Below are positions 50,101 through 62,100 of a stretch of DNA of 64,000 bases, piece by piece. The stretch's first letter is position 1. The number at the start of each line of letters is the position of its first letter. This DNA comes from Blasia pusilla (lineage: Eukaryota; Marchantiophyta; Marchantiopsida; Blasiales), in assembly GCA_050084515.1 (NCBI GenBank), contig CM114272.1, positions 8,184,001-8,248,000 of the forward strand, written 5' to 3'. The translations under genes were made by a program, and so were the position numbers. The notes under the pieces are model-generated. The model ran no database searches. It was not told the origin of the DNA and worked only from the letters and a program-made list of their open reading frames with translations.

Positions 50101-53100
50101 CCATACCTCTGTCCAGGTTCTGTGACTCACTTATCACTCCCACTTGTGATGGATCTACCAGGAATGTAGTAGTTGTTGAATTTAATGTACTTTGTAACTA
50201 AATGGATTGCAAACATGGCTCTATTGAAATTTTTGTGTTACACATCTGTGGGCAAGAGTTCACAGTATATGAGATTGAGTGTATACGTTCATATTCATCT
50301 AACAGGAAATGGCAGTTGATTACTTCAATCAACTCCGTCGTTACTGCTATGTCACTCCAACCAGCTTTTTGGAACTTATTAATTTGTACAAGACACTTCT
50401 GGAGCAAAAGCAGAACGAAGTAACAGGTTTCAAGCACAGGTTCTTGTTCCAACGTTTCCTCTATTTTCCTTGTGAATACTGTCTGGAAATGTCAGCCATG
50501 TCACAGTTTTTCAAGAGAAAATTCAGGGAAGCCCTTGGAAAGCTTCATTGATACCTGAATTTAGAAAGGTATTGCTCTTCTTCGACAAGTTCCTCTGAAC
50601 CCCAATGTCTAGATAGCCTTTCTTAACTTTTTGTGAGTGAAAACGCCCCCGGGTCCAACTCTGAGGAGAGGAGAGCACGGAAGCTACAAGTGTGGAGAAG
50701 GCAGAGGGACCTGAGACACCGGGGGCTCAGTAGTGGAACACCTTTTCAAACATTCATAATGCAGAAAATTTGGCATATGTTCCAGATATGAGATGGGCTT
50801 GCTCAAACTGGAGAAGTCAGCTGAGGACGTGAACGTGATGGGGAAAGAGCTTGAACTATTGCAACCGAAGTTAGACGCTTCCACCCAGGAAGTCATGGAT
50901 CTTCTGAGGGTCTAGACCTTATCTCCCCTTACTTTTAGTCTGACTGTTTCACTCAAATATGTGGATTCTCTACGTTGTGGCAGCTAGCAATCCAACTTAG
51001 AAGAGTCGCACTCTTTTAGTCGAAGCAGATCTTGTCTTCTGATTAAGTAAATACCTGGAACCGTCTGAGGCTGTCAATTGCAGATAATTGACAAAGAAAC
51101 AGTGGAGGCCAATAAGGTTCGGACAGTGGTTCTGTCTGAGGAAGCAGCAGCAAACATCAAGGCAGATGAAGCCAAGGCAATTAAGGAGGATACGGAAGCT
51201 GAACTGGCCCTTGTGATGCCCATTTTAGAAGAAGCCTTGAGGGTATGCCCTGCATCTGATGTCCCACGCGGAAGTCAAAGCTTTCTGTTATACACAGTCA
51301 CTTTGATAAAAATGAATTGCTGTTCATACTTATTGTTGACTGCGTGCAATGACATTGTTCATTGTGTTACCCACAGGCTCTTGATACTCTAACCAAAAAT
51401 GACATCTCGGAGCTGAAAGGCATGAAAAGCCCACCTGTGCCTGTGAGGATCGTCATGGAAGCTGTTTGCATCATGAAAAACATCAAACCAACAAGGATGA
51501 AAGATCCATCTGGTTCTGGAAAGGTACAGAAGCCCTTGTTATCATCAGAACTGCCAAATGGAAAGCTGTATTGCTCAGATTCCTTGAACGCTCCCCAGCC
51601 GGCATCACAGTCAAAAGAAGTAGAAAAATTTCCCTTTCGTTTTCAGGAGGACTTGAAAGTGGTATTCCCTGAGTTGCTATGTACAGTTCTTACGTTTAGA
51701 GAGTAGTAATTACAAAATAGTACTGGATGCAAAAATCTAGGGACTTGATTTATAAATGACTGCCTACAAATCCAGTTCTCTAAATCGCTATTTGTCTACA
51801 ATCATCTTCAGATGGTTGAGGACTATTGGGAGAGCAGTAAGAAGATGCTTGCAGATGCTGATTTTCTCAAAAGTTTGAAAGAGTATGATAAGGACAATAT
51901 TTCACCGGCCATCATCGTTAAAGTTCGCCCGTAAGTTCCTTTTAATCTTTTTACCGTTTACTATCTCTACACTGAGCATAAAACTTCACGTACTTCCAGC
52001 CATTGCTTGAACCCTCAGCTTTCATCTTGTCCCCTGTAATGAGCTCATCATGCTTATTCGGTAGCGCATAGACACAGAAACACCCACTAAGCTGTCAACC
52101 CAGATTATAATTGACTGCTTCTCTCTAACCTGTTTGAACTCTCTTCTAAAATTGAGTGATTATTTCTCTTCCACTTCAAAAGTATGAGCTGAAAGTATAT
52201 CAGCATCCTTCCTGCACCCAGAGTTTAATCGACTAAAATGTGGGTTCGTTTCTTCATCTTTTGGCTTTATTCATCCCAAACATGCTGATTTTTTACGGTG
52301 ATTTGGCTGTAACATAACAATGTCAGCTACATAGAGAACCCAGACATGGACCCAATAAAGATCCAGGCTGTCTCCAAAGCAGCATACGGACTTTGTTGCT
52401 GGATTGGTGCAATGGAAAAGTACAACAAAGCTGCTAAGATTGTTGGCCCAAAGCAAGCAGCCCTGAAAGTAGCCGAAGGTGAATACAATGAAGTCATGTC
52501 AAAGCTTAGAGAGAAGCAGGAGGCTCTTAAGAGGGTAATCCCAAAAACTGACTCTATCTCTCTCTTTCCTTGCTCTCATTGTAGCTCAGGGAAGCTTGAT
52601 GATGAAAATCACTAGCTTTTCGATAGCAATTACCATGACCACATCAAACTAGAGTTCCCTGGCCTCTTCCACAAGGCACGTCATGTACCAAAACTGAAAG
52701 TAAGAATCATGAAAATGGCTACACTTCTGCTCTTGTTATTGCATCTTGAATAGAAAGAAAAGTGAATAGTGGTGCAAAATAGGTGGAAGAACGGCTTGCG
52801 GAGCTCGATGCGACTCTTTTGGACGCCAGGGAAAAGAAAAAGGCTGTGCAAGATGAAGCAGATACATGTGCTATGAAGATAAGTAGAGCAAACCAACTTA
52901 TGACTGGCCTGGGAGGTGAGAGGACCCGGTGGACCTCCAATGCTGCAGAGTTTGGACAGACCTACATAAAACTGACAGGAGACATTTTGCTCGCCGCGGG
53001 TATGATATCATATCTAGGAGTTTTCACACCTGCGTTTCGGGACATCGCCATTAAGGTCGGTACTGAGTTTAACTTCTCCTGCTTTTCTCTTTTGGTGATT

Positions 53101-56100
53101 CTCCAGCTTATAGAATCCAGCAGTGGTGCATTTGACGGGCGAAAAATTACTAGGGGATGGAAACACTACAGAAAATCCACTCCAGTGATGTCAGTGACTT
53201 CAGTGATGTTGTTGAGACCCTTGAGTTGAACTAGCGAAGACGACTTCTGCAGCAACTCCATCTGTTTGGTAGGATCCAGGGCATCACAAACTGAATCCCG
53301 TGCATGCTGCAGAAATGGTGGCAATTATGCAAAGATCGGAGGGTTCCATGCTCGGATACATTCTCTCTGAGTGAAATACTCGCAGATCCTGTTCAAGTTA
53401 GAGCATGGAACATTGCTGGTTTGCCCAAGGACAGCAGTTCTGTTGATAATGGTGCAATTGTCTCCAACTGTCGTCGGTGGCCTCTGATGATTGATCCCCA
53501 GGTACCTCAATGAAGCATTCGGAAACTGCAACCCTTTCCTCTTCTTTCACTCACACGCACCCACTAGCACTATCATATCTCAACTGATCACCCTCAACGA
53601 AGAATTCGGAAATTCCAACCGCCTCCTCTTCTTTCACTCAAACACCCACTATTAATTACAGCTCAACTTCTCGCCCAGGAAATCATCGACCATGCATGAG
53701 GCAGTCTAATGCTAGACTATCTGATCCCAAGGTTCCTGATCTGAGCCTCATGTGCACAACGTCTCAGGATTGGCACTTCTTTAAAGCATGCATTCACTGA
53801 TATTCAGTGGTGATAAAATACATTAAGAAGAGTGCATGATTTCAATAGTTTCAGATCATAAGCATCAAGTAAGTCAGTGCCCGAAGCACAAACAACTACC
53901 ATTGGTCGACTTACGAGACAGCTTTCTCTCCGTGGATAATAAATCTATTCAGTCATTCATTCGTTCTCCTGCTCACGTCATAGTCGAGGCAGCTTTGGAT
54001 AATCACTCCTTCATGAGTCATGCAGGGTCAGGCAAATAAATGGGTGAAAAACATGGAGGGTAAAGGCCTAGTAATTTGCAAGCTCGCTGACTCTGACTTC
54101 CTGCGCAAACTGGAGAATGCCATACAGGTTCATATCTCACTCGTTTCCCCTCTTCGATGATTGTCTCCCATTGTACATGCCCAACAGTGTCTATAACCAG
54201 GATATCACCAGCAGTAAAGGTCTTGTGCTATGGAATGGTCTTCAACAGGCGGTACCAAGAACTGCCTGAATCTTTCAGAAGCCCACGAAGATCAGCTGGT
54301 CCTGCATGAATATCTACTGACAGCCCATTGTTGAACCAACTTGGCAGTTTGGGAAACCAGTGCTCTTGGAGAATATAGGAACCGAGCTGGATGCAGTGCT
54401 GGAGCCAGTACTGCTTCGCTCGACCTTCAAGCAAAGTGGAAGTATCTGCATCAAATTGGGTGACAATGTCATCGAGTATCATAACAAATTTCGCTTATAT
54501 ATTACCACAAAGCTTCGGAATCCTCACTACAGCCCGGAAATTTCAGCAAAGGTGACTGATCATAAGCGATTCCGTGGTTGTATCTTGAGAACTAGGCTTT
54601 GTGTCCATACTGTCTTGAAGTCCAAGTCAGAAACAGAAGTAATTTGCCACTGCAGATGGAAGTATTCTAATATGTTGGCATTTATGAATCCAGGTAACAC
54701 TTTTAAATTTCATGATAACGACTGAAGGACTTGTTGACCAGCTGCTCGGAATAGCAGTAGCAAAGGAAAGGCCAGAGCTGGAGGAGCAAAAGAATCAGCT
54801 TATTATCCAAGGTGCCAAGAACAAACAACAACTGAAAGAAATTGAAGACAGGACCTTAGAAGTTCTTTCGCAAGAGGGAAACATCCTCGAGGATGAGACT
54901 GGTATTCAGGTACCCTCCATAACGTTGCTATACCTCTGGAATCCCATGTTCACTGCTAACTCGCAATGAAAAGTGTGACCTCGACTTCAGTGTTGGTATC
55001 TGATGTGGAAGATTTTATTTCTTAGGATTTCTCTCCTCCCATCATAGCCACCACCTCAAGGTTACATGGAAACGGACATGCTGTTTGGGTACCTGCGGTC
55101 TGCACGGACCTAGGGATGGACAAAAATCCGCCGACGGAGACTTTTTCCGAGTGCAACCCTGCACCACCTAGGCCTCCTTTTCTTGTCATTTTCTCTTGTG
55201 ATTTCTGACCATCCCCTTTCATTTATGAGTGCTTTTTCTCCCGACTGAAGAAATTTTGAGGGCTCCAGGAATTTACATCGAGATCACTGAGTCGAATTAC
55301 TTCCCTCAATATCCAGACTTTTCGGCACAGCTGCCCCCAGGACCAGTGCCAGAGCTACTGGCACCGGTCCTGGGGTCAGCTCCGTATGCAGGTTTTTCCT
55401 GACTTCAGAGTGTGTTTGTCTTTTCAGGTATTGAATTCCTCCAAAATCTTGTCGGAGGATATCACTGAGAAGCAGAGAGCTGCTGAAGTCACAGAAGCAA
55501 TCATTGATGAGACTCGAATGTCCTACATTCCTGTTGCAAAACTTGCTTCGATCTTATTTTTCTGCGTCTCGGGTGATTAACTGCCCATGACTATCATGAT
55601 AAATATTTCACAATTCTCTGATATCTTCGATTGCTTGGCACATCCCACTGCTACCCTACTACATACCACTGATGGCACTAGTCGCAAAGATGGGATTAGC
55701 TTAACAAGTGATTTGGACTGCAGATATGGCAAACATCGAACCGATGTATCAGTATTCATTGCCTTGGTTTGTGGAACTCTTCATAGTGTCTATATTGAAT
55801 AGTGAGAAGAGTTCCGACCTCACAACACGTCTTCAAAATCTTAATAGCCACTTCAAATACTCCATCTACTGCAATGTGAGTCGTTCGCTCTTCGAGAAGG
55901 ATAAGCTCCTCTTTGTGCTCCTGATGTGTGTAAAAATGACCGGTGGTGATGGAAACATGGACCCTGAAGAGGTATGTGACATCTTCTTGGTGAGTTGAAC
56001 GTCCATGGGAAGGTGTTCTTAAGAAGATCTTCTTAAGAACACCTTTCCATTTTCAAAAGGGAACTTGAAAAATTGTCATGTCCTTGAGTTCTGGTCTCTC

Positions 56101-59100
56101 CCTTCGTTGTATTATGTTAAGTGGAGGCATGAAGTGTTGGGACACATGTGAGACCCAAAGAATGATTATATATTCCGACGTTTGGCTCATCTGATGCTTT
56201 GTGGAATCGGTGATTATGACAGTTGAGGTTCTTCATGACGGGGGGAGTAGCTCTCGAGAAAGAGCCCGAAAAACCAGCTGGGCCAGATGCCCAGTGGATT
56301 TATGAGAAGACCTGGGGTGAACTGTATCGTCTGTCCAAGGTTACTATTGCTGGAGCCATGTTAATGATTCTAGTGTTTCTAGATGTTCAGATGAGTGAAT
56401 CGAGGGTTGTTCATTCCATGACCATTTTTGACTTGTGTGATTGGTGATTGGTGATGGGTTTGGTGTCTTGCAATCTGCAGTTGGAGAATTACAAGGATTT
56501 GTATCTCACTGTGGAAGCGAATATTGACCAATGGCGAGCTATCTTCGATAGCACCAAGCCTCAGGTATCGAAGCACAGATCTTTGCAGCCATCTTTTTTT
56601 GTTTCACCGATGCTTCTCTCATACGGAAAGAAACAAACTCAGCTCACCATTCCAGCCACATTGTCGTCTTCTGGTTCAGATCACGAAGCTACTGATGAAT
56701 AGCTGCATTTTCTGGTTATACAGGAGGAACCTCTCCCAATGCCATGGAATCTGGAACTCCACACTTTCCAGAAGCTGCTCGTCCTACGTGCTATAAGACC
56801 CGACAAGGTAAACACGAACTTCGCGTTCTTCTCTTTAAACCAATGATCCTATTGGGTCCCTCATTCATTCAACCTGATCTATCGAACTCAGAGTGTATCA
56901 AAATCCATGGAGTTCAGCTTTCCTGAGGCAAGATTTCCACCTTGTCAGCTGCTGAACTTCTCCATGAGAGTTCCTTTTTATTGGAGTGTTGGTAGACACG
57001 TTACCAAACCCATGATTTTCTGAAATATGATCACAATAAATCGATGCTACTGAGGGATTTCCAGCTGGCTGCACTGCACTCCACACCCCTATATGGGTTG
57101 GTATCAACAAGTTCACTCTCACATAACTGTATCAACGCTACTGAAGGGTTTCGAGCTGGCTGCACTACACACACCTATAAGGAGTTGGTGTCAACAACAA
57201 ATTCACTCTCACATGACAAACAGTTGTGCACTGAATTCTAACACTCACATTCACATTCATTCAGCTTCACCGGGTTGTACCAATTGGATCTGCCACCGAA
57301 TGACCAGGACATGTTCTTTACTTCCATGTGCAGCTCGTTCTTGGGGTTACTAACTACGTGGAAGAAGTCCTAGGAAAGCAGTTCATCGAACCCCTGCCAT
57401 TGAACCTGGAGGCCTGCTACAACGACTCGTCTTCAACAACCCCTCTGGTCTTTGTGCTCTCACCTGGGTCAGACCCCATGTCCAGCCTCTTGAAACTGGC
57501 AACCGATAAGGAGGCGAAGCTGCAGACGGTCTCTCTGGGCCAAGGGCAGGGACCAGTGGCCACTGCCATGATGCAAGAGGCTTCCAAAGATGGATCATGG
57601 GTGGCTCTTCAGAACTGTCACCTTGCAGTGTCATGGATGCCTACATTTGAGAAGTTCTGGGAGTCGGAGCTGACATCGAAAGAGAAGGTGCATGCAAACT
57701 TCAGGCTCTGGTTGACGAGCTACCCATCTGAGCACTTTCCTGTTGCAGTGCTGCAGAACGCTGTGAAGATGACAAATGAGCCTCCCAGTGGATTGAAGGC
57801 TAACATGACTGGCAGCTATCTCATGTACCCCATATCTGATCCAGAATTCTTTGGCCATAGCTCCAAGGAAAAGGAATGGAGGCGCATGCTGTTTGGACTC
57901 TGCTTCTTCCATGCTTATGTGCAGGCAAGTCCCATCCTAGATTCCCCACACTGCCTCATGACTTTTTCATTCTGCTTGCAAGTCCATTACACCTCAAGCT
58001 GTAGCTTTGCAAGTATGAAGTCTTCAATCCTTTTCAGGAACGTCGCAAGTTTGGACCTCTGGGATGGAACATTCCTTACGAGTTCAACGAATCCGACCTA
58101 AGGATAAGCATTCGCCAACTCAAAATGTTCATTGAGGAGTATCCTCAAGAGGTGTGAGCTCCCTTCTTCATTCGTAGCTGATATCATTTCTATCGGTGAA
58201 GTTAGATTTTAGGGTTTCCTACTTTTATTCTCCATGGCCTTGGAGTTCCATGAATCTCTCAATACCCCCTTGTTTGTACTTCCAATGGATTCCCCATCTT
58301 CTTTTATTCATGTCCTATTTTCAAGGCATGCAAACTAGTAGATGTCCATTGTTCGCCCACACACACTAGTACATGTCCATTGTTCGCCCACACTGACTTC
58401 GGGTACCTGTGGAAATCTATCATGTCTAAAGAAGCTAGTGCCTTCATTTTCTGATAAAATCTATCTATCTCTTCTAGAAAATGTTGTTAGACATGTGTCT
58501 CCATAAAACCATTGAATATGTTGTAGAATTGTGTCATACAAACATTCTTCAGCTCAAACGCTTCGACTATTGTCACATTTCTAAAACACCCAAGTGCAAT
58601 CTAGGATATAATGGCCTTCAACGCAAGAAAGCTCTCTCTTTTCACTTGGGTCGAAAATTCATATACTAAATAGTATCAATTTTTCTTTATTTTTTTATTT
58701 TTGTTTTGTAGCACTCATTGGTTGAATAGGATAAACTCTCCTTTTTTCCTTCAACTTTTGTGTATCATGATATTAACAACGTCAAGATTAATACGCGATA
58801 TCCACTAGTTTTAGAACACCCCTATCTAACTCACATGAAAAAAAACGGAGCTAGAATGTAATACAATGAAAGTGAAATGGAAGTTGTGAGACATGGAACT
58901 AAGATAAAGGTGAGAGACGTTGCTGACATCCGGGTTTAGGGATGGATGGGAAACACACTTATTCAATCCAAAAGTTTTAAACGGAATTGAAATGTAATAA
59001 GATGGAACCGAATTGAAGATGTGAGATGTTAATAATGTGTGGGTTAAGGGATGGATGGGAGGCTTACAAGCGAGTGCATTGGATCAACAGATACCCTACA

Positions 59101-62100
59101 AAGCTCTCAACTATCTTACTGGAGAATGCAACTATGGCGGTCGAGTGACAGATGATCACGATCGAAGGACACTCAACACCATCTTGAGTGGATTCTATTG
59201 TGAGGAGATGCATGAGGACAACTACTCTTTCTCGGAATCTGGAAACTATCGCGCTCCCCCTTTTGGTACTCTCCTCAACCCATCCCACCTGCCAAGAACC
59301 TCCTTATTCATACTTTCTTCAGTTTTCCCTCTGCGAGCTTCACTTTTCTGCACTAATTCTCTCTTTCTCTCTGCACTTGTGCACGTGAGGCACCAAACAT
59401 ATAATGAACAAGTTCTCATTCAGTCACATATTTTTCTTAGAAAGTGGGGGTTGGGGTTGTCCACGAAGATCTTGGTATTGCTCCATATGTGTAGAGAGGA
59501 GGTCGTCTCCCTTAGGCTTGTTGTAGGCATAACACTCTTAGCACATAACTAAGAATCTCTCCTACAAAACTCATTTAGTAGCATTTTGTTCCAAGAAAGA
59601 GGGCCAGTATGCATGAATAAAAGCAGCTAGAGAAACCCATGAAAAGTATAGAAAATGGGTGGGGGGGGACTCATAGAGTTGGCCATAGCCAATTGGGGGA
59701 GAAAAAAAAGTAAACCCCCCTAAAAAGTGGGAGTTGTCTACGAAATCTTCACTTTCACTCTATGTCTATTTAGACACTATTGGTCGTCCCATGGGCGTCC
59801 ACTTAGAGTTACTCATAGTTAAGGGGTTCACATGTGTGAGCGACATGTGTTTTCTTGTTCATACTTCAAAACAAAATGTGAAGCTCCAAAGTTCCAAAGA
59901 GCCGTTGTCAACGGCTCTTTGGAATTCTACACTCTCTCCAATTTTATATTTATTCCCACATGACAATACAATATTGATCCTATAGAGAATTTTATGGGTT
60001 GTGATCTCTACAATACTTGATGTAGGTGTATAGATTTAGATCTCTAAAAAATGTGGTGGAGGAAATAAAGGCATGAATAAAAGATGGAAGAACCCATCAA
60101 AAGTATAAGAAAGTTTTTGTGAATAGATTTGAGGAATTCCAAGGCCACACCCAGCTTGGGAAGAAGAAAAATACGAATCTCCTACATGTGATGAGATTGT
60201 GTGATCGCGGATTTGTGCAATATTTGTTGAAAGTTTCTGGGTGTGGATCTTTGTAATGTGCAAGTTTGTGGAATAGGATTTGTTCAAACATTTGATAAAA
60301 ATATTTTGGTATGGACATTTGTAGGTGATTATACAACATACCTTGAGTTCATCAAAGAGCTTCCATCTCAACCTCGACCTGAGATTTTTGGATTCCATGA
60401 CAATGCCGACATCACGAAGGACCTAAATCAAACAGAGCGCCTATTGACATCTTTGCTACTCGCAGCACCATCTACAAGGGAGGCCACAACCGAAGACAAC
60501 ATGAAGAAAGGGCCATCACCAGAAGAGGTGCTTTTGAGCATTGCTTCGGACATCCAATTGAAGCTTCCAAGTAACTTCGACATCGAGCAAGCACAAACCA
60601 AATTCCCTGTGACATATCTAGAGTCTATGAACACAGTTCTCTGTCAGGTATCCCTTTCCACATTTTCTCTTAGATTGTATTTCTTGGGGAGAAACTTCTT
60701 TTGAATTTGAATCCATGCCACCTCATTTCTTATGGGATGATTTTTGCTTCATCCAAATCCATCCAACTCATTTGATATGGAAAAGAATTTTTTTTATCAA
60801 AATTAGAATCATAATTCCCACAACATCATTCTTGTTTCATTTGAATCGAACTTCATTTCCTCAAGGGGCATCCGTCTTCCATCTTAATTGACTTCACTTC
60901 TCAATTTCTGGCCAAAAAGGCCTTGAAAGGGTCCTCCTTTTGAATCCTACTTTCTTTCTCACAACCGTTCAACAAATCTTTCATGAGAATCCAACTTCGT
61001 TGTTTTGAGAACAAGGATTAATCTTTTACTCCAATTTGACTTCATTAGTCAGATCATAGCCAGCCTATCATCCCAATCACACTAGTACTTTGATTCTTAG
61101 AGAATGAGCAAGAATTTCCAAAACCCTACTTCATCTCTGAAGGCGCAAGCACTCTTCGTCCAAGTATGATTTCATCTCGATCTCATGCGTACGGGAAAAC
61201 CAATCTTACCTTAGAATCCTACTTTATCCCTTAAGGCAAACATAACCTTTTATTCAAATCCAACTTCATTTCTCGTGGGTGGACAAGGCACAATCCGACT
61301 TCATCTTTCATGGGAAAGAAGCAATATTCCCTATTTTGAACATCATTACTCAACACACAACAATTCCTCATCCTAATTTAGCATCCTTTTTGAGGCTGAA
61401 GGCCGTCTTTCATTGTAATCTAACGGCACTTCTCAATATACAAGCAATCCCTCATTCCAATCAAACATCCTCTCTCATGTTGACAAAAATATTTCGTTAA
61501 AATCCAACATCATTTCTCTACATACATGCAATCCATCTCCATCAGACATCCTCTCTTATGCTAAGCGAAACCTTTCATTGAAATCCAACATCATTTCACA
61601 AGACACAAACAATCCCTCATCCCAATATGACGTCCTCTCTCATGCTTATGGCAATCTTTCATGAGAATCCAACATTATTTCTTAGGGCACAAGAAATCCC
61701 TAATCCCAATATGACGTCCCCTCTCCTGCTCATGGCAGTCTTTCAATAGAATCCAAGATTGTTTCTCAACACGCAATTAGTCTATCATCCCAACCAACTT
61801 CATCTCCCACGCCTATGGCAGTTCTTCAACTCTCAACATCATCTATAAGATGATGGAAATGTATGAGAATCCAATTTAATTTTTCATGTTGAGCGATATT
61901 CCATAAGTATATAAATGCATCTCTTTTGTTGAGGCACAAGAAAGAATTTATGATAATCCCGAAAAAAACATCATAACAAGAATTGATAAGTGCACTTGTA
62001 TGCAAGCAGGAGTTGGAGCGATTCAACAAGCTCTTAACAGTATTGCGAGTGAGCCTAGAGCAAATTCAGAAGGCAGTGAAGGGGTTGATTGTCATGAGCG

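Noticed and set aside
60900-61830. CRISPR-like repeat array
   Set aside because: Units are degenerate and adjoining without unique equal-length spacers, and lie in a plant nuclear intron.
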